64,000 nt of DNA from Rhizobium sp. (lineage in GTDB: Bacteria > Pseudomonadota > Alphaproteobacteria > Rhizobiales > Rhizobiaceae), in NCBI GenBank assembly GCA_002796995.1, contig PEKW01000005.1:270236-334235 (forward strand). Direction: 5' to 3'. Below are positions 38,419-47,454 of the stretch, in pieces. Numbering within the stretch: position 1 is the first letter of the stretch; each line of letters starts with the position of its first letter. Under the pieces are notes generated by a model. The model was not told the DNA's origin. It searched no databases and worked only from the letters and a program-made list of their open reading frames with translations. The position numbers and the translations under genes are program-made.

Positions 38419-39503
38419 GCGCGGTCGCTTCGCTGATGGGACGGGCGTCGGTCACCGGCGATCGTTCCGGCCTCGGCATCGCCGTGATCCTGCTGCTGCT
38501 GGTCCTGCTGGTCGGCGCGGCCCTGGTCTCGCTGATCAGCGGTCCGACCGGCGTCGGACTGCAGGATCTCCTCACCTATCTCGGCGGCGAAGCCGACAGC
38601 CTCGCCGACCAGGACCGCATCATCCTCGAAGCCGTCCGGCTGCCGCGCACCGCGCTTGGCCTGCTGGTGGGCGCCGGCCTCGGCATTTCCGGCGCCATGA
38701 TGCAGGGACTGTTCCGCAATCCGCTGGCCGACCCCGGTATTGTCGGCGTCACCTCGGGCGCGGCCTTCGCCGCGGTCTGCGCCATCGTGCTCGGCGGCAC
38801 GGTGCTGGCGCCGCTGCAGGCCCTGTTCGGCAACCAGTTCCTGCCGCTCATGGCCTTTGCCGGCGGCCTCGCCAACACCTTCCTGCTCTATGCCATCGCT
38901 ACCCGCAACGGCCAGACCTCGACCACGGCGCTCATCCTGTCGGGCATCGCGATCGGCGCCATGAGTGCGGCGGCGACCGGTCTCCTGATCTTCGTCGCCG
39001 ACGACCGGGCGCTGCGCGACATCACCTTCTGGTCTCTCGGTTCGCTCAGCGGCGCGACCTATGCCAAGGTTCTGTCCATCCTGCCTTTCATCCTGCTGGT
39101 CATGGCCGCCCTGCCCTTCGTCGCCCGCGGTCTGGACGCGCTGGTGCTGGGTGACGCCGCCGCCTTCCACATGGGCGTGCCGGTGCAGCGGCTGAAGCGT
39201 CTCTCGATTCTTGCGGTCGCTGCCGCCTGCGGCGCGACGGTAGCGGTCGCCGGATCGATCTCCTTCGTCGGCATCGTCGTTCCGCATCTGCTGCGGCTGG
39301 CGATCGGCCCGTCGCACCGCTTCCTGCTGCCGGCCTCGGCGCTGGGCGGCGCAAGCCTGCTGCTTCTGGCCGACAGCATCGCCCGCACGGTCGCCGCCCC
39401 GGCCGAACTGCCGATCGGCATCATCACCGCCATTCTCGGCGCCCCGGTCTTCCTCATGCTGCTGCTCGGCCGCAACGGCCGCGCCGCCATGGAGGGCCTG
39501 TGA
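38415..39503 (+). CDS. hmuU: Haemin ABC transporter permease HmuU
   Basis: A 362-aa FecCD-family permease with about ten helices. Family motifs are RLPRTALGLLVGAGLGISGAM, QGLFRNPLADPGIVGVTSGA and the late GSISFVGIVVPHLLR, which faces the ATPase. It overlaps hmuT by four bases and hmuV by one base (TGATG). Two copies would form the channel for haem entry through the inner membrane. Confidence 0.95.
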   Translation: MSAVASLMGRASVTGDRSGLGIAVILLLLVLLVGAALVSLISGPTGVGLQDLLTYLGGEADSLADQDRIILEAVRLPRTALGLLVGAGLGISGAMMQGLFRNPLADPGIVGVTSGAAFAAVCAIVLGGTVLAPLQALFGNQFLPLMAFAGGLANTFLLYAIATRNGQTSTTALILSGIAIGAMSAAATGLLIFVADDRALRDITFWSLGSLSGATYAKVLSILPFILLVMAALPFVARGLDALVLGDAAAFHMGVPVQRLKRLSILAVAAACGATVAVAGSISFVGIVVPHLLRLAIGPSHRFLLPASALGGASLLLLADSIARTVAAPAELPIGIITAILGAPVFLMLLLGRNGRAAMEGL

Positions 39504-40303
39504 TGTTCGTCGCGCAGAATGTCAGCGTGCTCCGCGATGGCCGCGCCCTGGTCGCCGATGTCGATCTGGCGCTGAGGCCCGGAATGTTCACGATCGTGAT
39601 CGGCCCGAACGGCGCGGGAAAATCGACCCTGCTCAAGGCCCTGTCCGGCGAGATCCCACCCGATCGCGGCCAGGTCTTCTGCCATGAAAGGCCGCTCGCC
39701 CGGCTGTCCGCCGTCGAGCTTGCGGCCGATCGCGCCGTGCTGCCGCAGTCGACCACCCTGTCCTTCCCCTTCACCGCGCTCGAAGTGGTGCGCATGGGGG
39801 CAATCGCCCATGGCAGCCTCGATCCGATCCGGGCTGCGCGTGCTGCCCTTGCCCGCGTCGGCCTCGAAGGCTTCGAGGCGCGCCCCTACCGCGCGCTGTC
39901 CGGCGGCGAACAGCAGCGCGTCCAGTTTGCCCGCGCGCTCGCTCAGGTACCCCTGCCGGTCGAACACGGCCGTCCCCGCGCCCTCTTCCTCGACGAGCCG
40001 ACATCGAGCCTCGACATAGGCCACCAGATCGGCGTGCTGGAAATCGCCCGCGACTTCGCCCGGCGTGGCGGCGCGGTTCTCGCCATCCTCCACGACCTCA
40101 ATCTCGCAGCGGAATTCGCCGACCATCTGGTGGTCATGCATCATGGTCGGATCGTGTCGGAAGGCCCGCCACTCGAAACCATCGACGACCGGGTCATCGC
40201 CGATGTCTACGGCATCAGCGGCGCCGTCGGGCGGCTCCCGGCGGCGTCGGTGCCCTTCGTACTGCCGCAGTCGCGCCATATGCAGCAGTCCAAAGCCGGC
40301 TAA
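39503..40303 (+). CDS. hmuV: Haemin ABC transporter ATP-binding protein HmuV
   Basis: A 266-aa ATPase energising haem uptake. Walker A is GPNGAGKST, signature LSGGEQQRVQFARAL, Walker B ALFLDEPTSSLD and switch His LHDLNLAAEFAD. The C-terminal tail is short. A GTG codon precedes the ATG by three bases; the ATG sharing a base with the hmuU stop is preferred. It is the last gene of hmuTUV, and a DnaA-box-like cluster begins just after its stop. Confidence 0.95.
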   Translation: MFVAQNVSVLRDGRALVADVDLALRPGMFTIVIGPNGAGKSTLLKALSGEIPPDRGQVFCHERPLARLSAVELAADRAVLPQSTTLSFPFTALEVVRMGAIAHGSLDPIRAARAALARVGLEGFEARPYRALSGGEQQRVQFARALAQVPLPVEHGRPRALFLDEPTSSLDIGHQIGVLEIARDFARRGGAVLAILHDLNLAAEFADHLVVMHHGRIVSEGPPLETIDDRVIADVYGISGAVGRLPAASVPFVLPQSRHMQQSKAG

Positions 40304-40308
40304 CAAAG

Positions 40309-40475
40309 TTATCCACAGCAATCCACAGGCGGGATTCGCTCGATCGACCGCGAAAACGGGAACACGTGGCGAACATCGCCCCCGGACGGATGGAACAAAT
40401 AGGCATTTTCCTGTCGGCGTCGGGTGTGGACCGTCCATCCGGCTATCCGGCCGGAAATTCCAGGTCTGTGGAAAA
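40309..40475. promoter_or_regulatory. Cluster of DnaA-box-like 9-mers
   Basis: A perfect box TTATCCACA lies at 40309-40317, CAATCCACA (7 of 9) at 40319-40327, and TTTTCCACA (8 of 9, minus strand) at 40467-40475. A weaker match lies near 40424-40432. They sit in a non-coding stretch after hmuV. This could be a DnaA-binding or titration site; it lacks the AT-rich unwinding region and gene context of oriC. Confidence 0.5.
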
Positions 40476-40494
40476 CACTGAGCCGGACAAGGAA

Positions 40495-40522
40495 CGAGCC
40501 GCCGGCCCCAGCCGGCGGCTCG
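40495..40522 (-). terminator. Strong hairpin after a small exported protein gene
   Basis: Perfect 12-bp GC-rich stem CGAGCCGCCGGC (40495-40506) and GCCGGCGGCTCG (40511-40522) with CCCA loop. On the minus strand only TCCTTG follows, so it is a terminator with a poor U tract or a 3'-end stabiliser. Confidence 0.65.
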
Positions 40523-40535
40523 TGGAGCCGAACGC

Positions 40536-40868
40536 TTATTCGTGGATCGTGTACGAACCGAGTTCGCAAAGGTTCTGGCTGTCTTCGGTGGTGTCGAGGT
40601 CAGAGCTTTCCTCGAATTCGAAACGCATGTCGTATTCGCACTGGGTGCGGCCGTCGGCAATGGTCAGCTGAACGCTGGCGCCCGGCTCCAGGACGTGATC
40701 GCCGAACACGTCGCCTTCCCAGCTGTCGACGCCGACCGGCGAGGTGTAGAAGTGGGTGAGAACCGAGCTCGTGCCGTTGGTCAGCGTGAAGACCAGGTCT
40801 TCCGCCTGGGCGGTGGTCGAGAAGAGGACGGCTGCCAGCAGGCCGGCGGCGGAGAGAATACGTTTCAT
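40536..40868 (-). CDS. Small exported protein of unknown function
   Basis: A 110-aa protein with a clear signal peptide (MKRILSAAGLLAAVLFSTTAQA). The mature part of about 88 residues is acidic and beta-rich: VFTLTNGTSSVLTHFYTSP, then LEPGASVQLTIADG. Two cysteines (RTQCEYDMRF and QNLCELGS) probably form a disulfide. Homologues without known role are common in rhizobia, as far as I recognise. It is monocistronic, ends in a strong hairpin and has no functional neighbour. Confidence 0.75.
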   Translation of the reverse strand: MKRILSAAGLLAAVLFSTTAQAEDLVFTLTNGTSSVLTHFYTSPVGVDSWEGDVFGDHVLEPGASVQLTIADGRTQCEYDMRFEFEESSDLDTTEDSQNLCELGSYTIHE

Positions 40869-41107
40869 AAGACTGCAATGCTCCAGGCCCGAGATTGGGC
40901 GGGAACGACATATGCCGGGGTCTGGTGACGAAGCAATTAAGTCGCGGGAAGATTTCGCTCAGATGCCAATAATGGCCTGCCCCGGATCCCGCGGTCGGCG
41001 AACACACGATGTGCTTCATCTACTGGCTCAAGAGCCCGCAAAGCCGACGCCGCACTGATGCGCGCCCTTGAGGCGTCACATCAGAAAACAGTGCTATGAG
41101 ATTGAAA

Positions 41108-41183
<76 letters not shown>

Positions 41184-41308
41184 GACCAACGCCTTCCGGC
41201 GGTGTGACGTGGCGTATAAACAGCATCTCCGATGTTGTCCAGCGCTGAGGCAAAAAAACTTCGCCCAAACTTCAAAAAAAATACACGGAGCCGAAAAAGC
41301 CAGCGTTT

Positions 41309-42226
41309 TCAGAGATCGAGGATTCCCGAGGCGATGCGCACCGCCTGGCCGCCGATCCGCGCCCGGCTGATCTCGCCGTCCTTGGCGTCGACATGCAGAT
41401 GGATATAGGAGGGCCGACCCATCTCCACGCCCTGCTCGACCATCAGCGGATGGTGGCCGTCGGGAAGCCCGTCGAAATGATGGATGGCGCCGGACAGGGC
41501 CGCGACCGCGGAACCGGTCGCCGGGTCCTCGGCAATGCCCATGTCGGGGGAAAACATCCGGGCATGAAACTTGGCCGCATGATGCACACCACCGCGACAA
41601 TAGACATAGGCCGAGGTCAGCATGCCTTCGCACAGCGGGGCGATGCGCTCCCATAGCTGGGCGTCGAATTCCAGGGTTTCGACCGCGCTCAGATTGTGCA
41701 CCGGAACCATCAGGAAAGGCACGCCGGCGCCCCAGACGGAAGGCACATGATTCTCGAAGCCGATATCGGTCGATTTCAGCGCCAGTGCGTCGGCGATGCC
41801 CTGGCGGTCGAGCGCAAGCTCGTAGCGCATCGAGGTCTTCGGCAGGTCGAATTCGGCAAAGCTCGCCTCGCCGTCGCGCAGCTTGACGGCGCAGCGCACC
41901 GGCCCGACATTCTCCTCCAGCACCGAAACGAGATCGAGCCCGCCGCTATTGTTGCCATAGGCGCGCTCGGCGAGCGCCACCGCCGTGCCGACCGTCGGAT
42001 GGCCGGCAAAGGGCAGCTCCCGCCCCGGCGTGAAGATGCGGATGCGGGCGGAGTGGGCGGGATTGGAAGCCTTCTGCACGAACACCGTCTCCGACAGGTT
42101 GGTCTCCGCCGCGATGGCCTGCATCGCCGCGGGCGACAGGTCCTCGCCGTCGAAGATCACCGCCAGCGGATTGCCGGCGAGCTTCTGATCGGTGAAGACG
42201 TCGTAGATCGAATAGTGCCGCGCCAA
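41309..42226 (-). CDS. PhzF-family isomerase-like protein
   Basis: A 305-aa protein of the diaminopimelate epimerase-like PhzF fold. Family motifs are YDVFTDQKLAGNPLAVIFDG at the N-terminus, ETVFVQ with the catalytic-type Glu, FAGHPTVGTAVAL, and EDPATGSAVAALSG later. The start is a TTG (MARHYSIYDVF) with GGAGGA a few bases upstream; the frame continues upstream but lacks homology. Phenazine genes are absent, so it is one of the many PhzF relatives of unknown substrate. Confidence 0.9.
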   Translation of the reverse strand: MARHYSIYDVFTDQKLAGNPLAVIFDGEDLSPAAMQAIAAETNLSETVFVQKASNPAHSARIRIFTPGRELPFAGHPTVGTAVALAERAYGNNSGGLDLVSVLEENVGPVRCAVKLRDGEASFAEFDLPKTSMRYELALDRQGIADALALKSTDIGFENHVPSVWGAGVPFLMVPVHNLSAVETLEFDAQLWERIAPLCEGMLTSAYVYCRGGVHHAAKFHARMFSPDMGIAEDPATGSAVAALSGAIHHFDGLPDGHHPLMVEQGVEMGRPSYIHLHVDAKDGEISRARIGGQAVRIASGILDL

Positions 42227-42299
42227 AGGATCCTCCGGGTTCGTTGAACGATTTGGCCAGAGACTGCCCGACCTTGCCCGCGCGCGCAAGCAAGCGATG

Positions 42300-43040
42300 T
42301 CAGCGCGCTTGCGCGAAGAACCAGTCGAGCACCGGCAGCATGGCGGGATTGTAGGGATGCGCAGCGGGATCGGCGGAACGGATGGCAACCGCGCCAGCGA
42401 TCTCCTTCTCCTCGTCGACCTCCATATGGGCGGCGATGCGGTCCAGGATCGCGTCGGCGGAGAGATCGAAGCGGAAGAGCCGCACGATCGTCAGCCGCCG
42501 CCGGGCAAAACTGGCGAAGAAACGCCCGTCGGTGGCCGCCTGCGCCAGGTCGAGGCCGGTCTCCTCGCGGACCTCACGCATCATGTTGCCGGCGATGTCG
42601 CAATGGCCGTCGACGATGTCGTGCTGATCGAGCGATCCGGCGGCGCAATAGACCTGGCCGGGATTGGCGGTATGGGCGGCCATCTCAACGGCGATCAGCG
42701 CGCCGTCCGCCGAGGCGATCACCGGAAAGGCGAAGACATGGAAGCCACCCCGCCCGAGCGGCTGCCGGCGCCACCAGAGAAAGGTCGAATAGGGCACGAC
42801 ATAACCCTCGCCCTCGACCATCCCGTCCCGCAGCGACAACCGGTGCTGGAACACCATTCGGCCGTCGAATAGCGCCGGATTGGCGGCGATCTCCGCCTGC
42901 CAGTTCGCTTCGGCCGCTGCGCGGTTTTCCAGGTGGAACGGATGATCCCCGTCGAGCACGCGCAGCCGCACGTCCTCCACCGGGAACAAATGCGCCTCGG
43001 ACGGAAAGCCGGTGGCGCTGTCGGCATATGTCTCGGACAT
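42300..43040 (-). CDS. Nudix hydrolase-domain protein
   Basis: A 246-aa protein with a Nudix box, of which REVREETGLDL is clear; the preceding Gly-rich part is GSLDQHDIVDG. The extended N-terminal half (FPVEDVRLRVLDGDHPFHLE) has no Nudix homology I recognise, and such long forms often act on larger nucleotides or regulate. The start shares one base with the upstream EEP stop (TGATG), so the two are translationally coupled. Confidence 0.87.
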   Translation of the reverse strand: MSETYADSATGFPSEAHLFPVEDVRLRVLDGDHPFHLENRAAAEANWQAEIAANPALFDGRMVFQHRLSLRDGMVEGEGYVVPYSTFLWWRRQPLGRGGFHVFAFPVIASADGALIAVEMAAHTANPGQVYCAAGSLDQHDIVDGHCDIAGNMMREVREETGLDLAQAATDGRFFASFARRRLTIVRLFRFDLSADAILDRIAAHMEVDEEKEIAGAVAIRSADPAAHPYNPAMLPVLDWFFAQAR

Positions 43041-44146
43041 CAAAGCTCCAGCGCCATGACGATTGGGCAATGATCGGAAGCCTTCGGCCGGTCCCAGCCG
43101 ATGCGCGGGTAGCGCTCTACGGCCTGGCCCGGGGGAAACGGCGTGCGGAAGGGCTGGCCGTTGCGGATGATCTCCGGCGCCTTGCCGGCATTGCGGCGGG
43201 CGAGCGCCGGCGACAGCCAGAGATAGTCGAGCTGGCAGAGATGCTGCTCTTCGGGGCCCCGCGCATGATAGAGCGTCCAGCGGTCGAGCGGGTCGCGCCG
43301 CAGCATGACATTCTCGGCAAAACCGTCGGCGGAAAACACGTCGAGCGCGCTTTCCAGCCCGTCTCGGGGCTCGAACCGATAGCCGGTGCGCCGGTCGCCG
43401 ATCACGTCCACCCGCTCCTGGCAGTCGTTCATGTCGCCGCAGATGACGAAATTCTTGTCGGCCGTCTGGCCCTTGCCAAAGCGCGCTTCGATGATGTGGC
43501 GGATCGCCTTCGTCTCCGCCTCGCGCACCGGCTTGGTGAAGCTGCGCCCGTCTACCCCGTCGCGGCCGTTGGTCATGGATTTCAGATGCACGACATAGAT
43601 GGTCAGCGGCCGCCCGCCGATTTTAAGGTCGAGTTCCAGGCAGTCGCGCTTGAAGATCTTGTCGTCGGCCTTGACGGTGGCGGCCAGCGCAGGCGTGAAG
43701 AGATCGAGGTCACGATAGGTCAGCGCCGCATGGCTGCGGATGTCGACGATCTCGATCTTCTCGCCATCGCGCGTCTCGTCGCGCATCATCACGCCCACGT
43801 CGATGCCGCGGCTGTCATTGCCCTCGACCAGATATTTGTGCCGGTAGCCGGAGCCGACCATGCGGAACAGATAGCCGTATTCGAAGGCCTTCAGCGCCTC
43901 CATGCTGTCGACCTCCTGCAGGCACAGGATATCGGCCCCCATGTCGGCGATGGCGAGCGCCGAGAGCTGGCGGGTGTCGTCGGTCGATGAGACCACGCGG
44001 GCCGATTCCAGCCGCTGATAGTCCTGTTCGTTGCGCACTTCGAACAGCTGCATCACCCGGTCCTGCCGCAACTGGTTGCGAAAGCCGGTGAAGTCGAACC
44101 TCGTCATCAGGTTCTCTATGTTGAACGTGCCTAGCCTGAGCGCCAT
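43040..44146 (-). CDS. Cytosolic endonuclease/exonuclease/phosphatase family protein
   Basis: A 368-aa EEP-fold enzyme without a signal peptide. Motifs are LGTFNIENLMTRFDF, ADILCLQEVDSMEAL, VVHLKSM, ICGDMNDC and the final ASDHCPIVMALEL, which give the usual Mg-binding and catalytic residues. It is the first gene of a two-gene operon with the Nudix gene. The family cleaves nucleic acids or phosphoesters; a joint role with Nudix in nucleotide turnover is plausible. Confidence 0.88.
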   Translation of the reverse strand: MALRLGTFNIENLMTRFDFTGFRNQLRQDRVMQLFEVRNEQDYQRLESARVVSSTDDTRQLSALAIADMGADILCLQEVDSMEALKAFEYGYLFRMVGSGYRHKYLVEGNDSRGIDVGVMMRDETRDGEKIEIVDIRSHAALTYRDLDLFTPALAATVKADDKIFKRDCLELDLKIGGRPLTIYVVHLKSMTNGRDGVDGRSFTKPVREAETKAIRHIIEARFGKGQTADKNFVICGDMNDCQERVDVIGDRRTGYRFEPRDGLESALDVFSADGFAENVMLRRDPLDRWTLYHARGPEEQHLCQLDYLWLSPALARRNAGKAPEIIRNGQPFRTPFPPGQAVERYPRIGWDRPKASDHCPIVMALEL

Positions 44147-44317
44147 GATTCTCTTTTCCCGATTGAACCCGAGTATAGACCAACCGACCTGAACGGACAG
44201 ATGACAGTCGGAACGTGCCCGACTGAGGCCGGGCGCCCCGCAGCCCAAAAAACGTCCTTCCACCGACTCCCGTCATCATCCTATGATTGGACATCAGCAT
44301 GACCGGGGGAGTTCAGC

Positions 44318-44695
44318 ATGCGCCGCGCCCATTCATTCCTTGCCGTTCTGGCCGTCATCTTCACGACCCTGGCTCCGGCCCTGGCGGTTGCCGACAGCTA
44401 CGGCGCGATCGCCTTTTCGCCCTCGACCCGGGCCGACGGCTGGTCGAATTCCTTCTCCACCCGCGCCGACGCCGAGCGCCGGGCGCTGCGTGAATGTTCT
44501 GCCCGCGCCCGCGACTGCCGTGTCGCCATCTGGTTCAAGAATGCCTGCGGGGCGCTTGCCGTCGGACAGAACGGTGGCTGGGGTTCCGGCTGGGCGTCCG
44601 ACCGCAGGGGCGCCGAACTCGAAGCGATCGGCGTCTGCAACCAGTATACCGGCCGCTGCCGCGTCACCCGCTGGGTCTGCTCCGGCGCGCCGTGA
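44318..44695 (+). CDS. Exported DUF4189 protein
   Basis: A 125-aa secreted protein with a signal peptide ending near ALAVA. The DUF4189 pattern is clear: YGAIAFSPSTRADGWSNSFS, then AERRALRECSARARDCRVAIWF and NACGALAVGQNGGWGSGWA. Six cysteines in the mature part likely form disulfides. DUF4189 proteins are small periplasmic or secreted proteins without assigned role. It is divergent from the EEP gene and converges with the ABC ATPase gene. Confidence 0.9.
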   Translation: MRRAHSFLAVLAVIFTTLAPALAVADSYGAIAFSPSTRADGWSNSFSTRADAERRALRECSARARDCRVAIWFKNACGALAVGQNGGWGSGWASDRRGAELEAIGVCNQYTGRCRVTRWVCSGAP

Positions 44696-44731
44696 TCATC
44701 GGCCAGGCCGCCAGATACGAATCGGCTCACC

Positions 44732-45760
44732 TCAGAGCCGCCAGCCGGCATTGATCCTCACCGTCACCCGCTCGCCTTCGTTGCAGGCGACGCGGCTATA
44801 GGCCCGCAGCTTCTGGCCGTCGCCGAGCGTCAGCCTCAACGCGTAGCGCTCGCCCTCGAAGAGAACGCCCTCGACTTCCGCCGGAAGCCCCTCGCCTCCG
44901 AGCATCACGTCCTGCGGCCGCACCAGCACGTCCATGTGCGTTCCCCCGGGCACCCGGTCGACGAGCCGCGTCAGGATCTCGTCCCATCCGAGGTCGCGCC
45001 GCACCGCGCCGCGCTCGGGAAAGGTCAGGATCGCCCCCTGCCCGATCAGCCCGCCGACGAGCCGGCCTTCCGGCCGCGCATAGATCTCGGCCGGCGCCGC
45101 GACCTGCAACAGCCTGCCCTCCGACATCACCGCGACATCGGTGGCCAGCGCCATCGCCTCCGCCTGGTCATGGGTGACATAGATCATCGTCGCGCCCGAG
45201 CGGGCATGGAACTCGCGAAACGTCTCCTCCATCTCCTGGCGCAGGTGCCGGTCGAGATTGGCGAGCGGCTCGTCGAGCAGCACGACGTCCGGCGCCGTTA
45301 CCAGGCAGCGCGCCAGCGCCACGCGCTGCCGTTGCCCGCCGGAAAGGTCGGCCGGCCGGCGCCCGGCATAGGCTTCCAGCCGCACGGCCTTGAGCGCATC
45401 GCTCACCTTCTCCCGGTAGCGTTCGCCGGAAATGCCGCGCACCTTCAACGGATAACCGACATTGTCGGCAACCGTCATGTGCGGCCACAGCGCATAGGAC
45501 TGGAACACCATGGCCATGTTGCGCTTCTCCGGCGGAATGACCCCGCTCGCATCCGCCAGCACCCGTTCGCCAAGCAGGATCGAACCGTCGCTCGGCGTCT
45601 CGAAGCCGGCGATCATCCGAAGCACGGTCGTCTTGCCGCAGCCCGACGGCCCGAGCAGCGCCAGGAATCCGCCCTCGCGGATGTCGAGCGACACGTCGTT
45701 CACCGCCGGCTTGCCGGTGCCGTAGTCCTTGCTGAGCTTGTGGAGGATCAGTTTCGCCAC
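44732..45760 (-). CDS. Iron/AEP-type ABC transporter ATP-binding protein
   Basis: A 342-aa ATPase of the FbpC/PotA type. Walker A is GPSGCGKTT, signature LSGGQRQRVALARCL, Walker B VVLLDEPLANLD and switch His VTHDQAEAMAL. The C-terminal third is a TOBE-like domain (MDVLVRPQDVMLGG to VTVRINAG). Its start lies 13 bases inside the end of the permease gene. It is the last gene of a three-gene importer operon. Confidence 0.93.
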   Translation of the reverse strand: MAKLILHKLSKDYGTGKPAVNDVSLDIREGGFLALLGPSGCGKTTVLRMIAGFETPSDGSILLGERVLADASGVIPPEKRNMAMVFQSYALWPHMTVADNVGYPLKVRGISGERYREKVSDALKAVRLEAYAGRRPADLSGGQRQRVALARCLVTAPDVVLLDEPLANLDRHLRQEMEETFREFHARSGATMIYVTHDQAEAMALATDVAVMSEGRLLQVAAPAEIYARPEGRLVGGLIGQGAILTFPERGAVRRDLGWDEILTRLVDRVPGGTHMDVLVRPQDVMLGGEGLPAEVEGVLFEGERYALRLTLGDGQKLRAYSRVACNEGERVTVRINAGWRL

Positions 45761-47442
45761 GGGACGACCCCTTTCGGCAGCCTTGCCGCCATGAGTTCGA
45801 GCAGCAGCATCAACACCACGACCATCAGCACCACCAGCACGGAAAGCGCCGAGGCAAGGTCGTAGGAACCGCTGTCATCGAGATTGTAGATCGCCACGCC
45901 GAGCGTCTGGGTGCCGGCCGACCAGAGAAGGGCCGAGACGGTGAGCTCGTTGCAGGAGATGAGGAAGACGAGGATGACCGAAGCGCCGGCGGCGGGCGCG
46001 ATCAGCGGCACGATGATGTCGAACAGCCGCCGGTAGAAGCCGGCACCCGACAGCCGGGCTGCCTCCTCCAGAGCCGGATCGAGCTGGCGAAGCGCGCTGA
46101 CTACCGGTTTCAGCCCGACCGCAAGGAAGCTGGCGAAATAGGCGGCGAGGACGATCCAGATCGTCCCGTAGATGGTCACGCCGAGGAAGGGCAAGGGTGC
46201 GGCGAAGACCAGGACGAAGGCGACGGAAATGACGATCCCCGGCAGCGCATAGGGGATCTCGATCATCGCCGACAACAGCCCCGTCCAGCGGCTTGCACCC
46301 CGCGTCAGCGTGTAGCCGGCGAGAACGCCGATCACCAGCAGGCCGAGGGCCGTGGTGCCGGCCAGGAAGATCGAATTGCCGAAGGCCGTGCGCGTCACGG
46401 TCTGGCGGAACAGGATTTCCTCATAGGCGGAAAACGACGCCGTCTTCAGCGACAGCACGACGCCGTAAGCCGGCACCAGCGAGGCAGAGACGAGCGCCGC
46501 CATGGGCGCGATCAGCATGACGAACAGCAGCAGCCAGAGGAAGGCTTCGAGGGCCGGCCGCCAACGGCCAAGCCGGAAGGTTGCCGAGGCGCCGGAAAGC
46601 CCGATCACCCGGTAGTCGCGGCCCCTGAGCGCGCGCTCCTGGATCTGCAGTCCGGCGACCGCCATCAGGCCGATCATCGCCGAAAGCACGGCGATGTCGC
46701 CGAAGGTATTGCCGCCGAAACTGGCGAGCCGCGAATAGATGAGCGTCGGCAGCGTATAGATCTGCGCCGGCAGGCCGAGGATCGCCGGAATGCCGAAATT
46801 GCCGACACCGGAGACGAAGGCGATGGCCGCCCCGGCAATGATGCCCGGCAGCGACAAAGGCAGGATGATGTCCTTCAGCACGCGAAGGGGCGAGGCCCCG
46901 GCGAGCTTCGCCGCCTCGATGCCGTCGCGCGGCAGGGCGAGCAGGCCGGCCCTGAGCGAGAGATAGACCAGTGGCGCATGCTGCACGCCGTAAAGCAGCG
47001 CGATGCCGCCGACCGAATAGAGCGGCTGCGGACTTCCCATGGCCGGCGCAATGCCGAGGGCTTTGAGAAGCGGGCTCGACGGGCCGGACATGCCGACCCA
47101 GGCGAGCGCCTGCACCTGTGGCGGGATCATGGTCGGCAGCATGAAGAGGAAGCTCAGCAGCCACTTGCCGCGCACGTCGGCGAGCGTCAGCGCCAGGGCG
47201 AAGAGCCCTCCGATGGCGACCGCGGCAATCATGCCGAAGAAGGACGTCGTGAGCGTATTGACCGCCGCCGACCAGACGCTCGGCTCAAGAACGAGCGCGA
47301 GTGCCTTGCCCGACAGGATCGAGGAAATCCCCGCCCCGACCAGCCGGGCCAGCGGCAGGACGCAAAGGCAGGCGACGAAGGTGACGACAAAAGGAAACAG
47401 CCAGCGGGGCTGGCTGTTCGCTTTGGCAAGGAAATGCGGCAT
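45748..47442 (-). CDS. Fused two-domain ABC permease (FbpB-like)
   Basis: A 564-aa permease with about twelve helices and two binding-protein-dependent transport domains in one chain. Coupling loops are EAAKLAGASPLRVLKDIILP and EEAARLSGAGFYRRLFDIIVP. This is the FbpB and PhnU/V-like design for iron(III), thiamine or 2-aminoethylphosphonate. It follows the binding-protein gene by 12 bp and overlaps the ATPase gene by 13 bp. Confidence 0.93.
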   Translation of the reverse strand: MPHFLAKANSQPRWLFPFVVTFVACLCVLPLARLVGAGISSILSGKALALVLEPSVWSAAVNTLTTSFFGMIAAVAIGGLFALALTLADVRGKWLLSFLFMLPTMIPPQVQALAWVGMSGPSSPLLKALGIAPAMGSPQPLYSVGGIALLYGVQHAPLVYLSLRAGLLALPRDGIEAAKLAGASPLRVLKDIILPLSLPGIIAGAAIAFVSGVGNFGIPAILGLPAQIYTLPTLIYSRLASFGGNTFGDIAVLSAMIGLMAVAGLQIQERALRGRDYRVIGLSGASATFRLGRWRPALEAFLWLLLFVMLIAPMAALVSASLVPAYGVVLSLKTASFSAYEEILFRQTVTRTAFGNSIFLAGTTALGLLVIGVLAGYTLTRGASRWTGLLSAMIEIPYALPGIVISVAFVLVFAAPLPFLGVTIYGTIWIVLAAYFASFLAVGLKPVVSALRQLDPALEEAARLSGAGFYRRLFDIIVPLIAPAAGASVILVFLISCNELTVSALLWSAGTQTLGVAIYNLDDSGSYDLASALSVLVVLMVVVLMLLLELMAARLPKGVVPWRN

Positions 47443-47454
47443 TGACCGTTTCGA

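Noticed and set aside
40309..40475. Replication origin
   Set aside because: DnaA-like boxes are present but there is no AT-rich unwinding region and none of the genes usual near alphaproteobacterial origins.
41309..42226. Phenazine biosynthesis locus
   Set aside because: A PhzF-like gene alone is common in bacteria without phenazines; no other phz genes are present.
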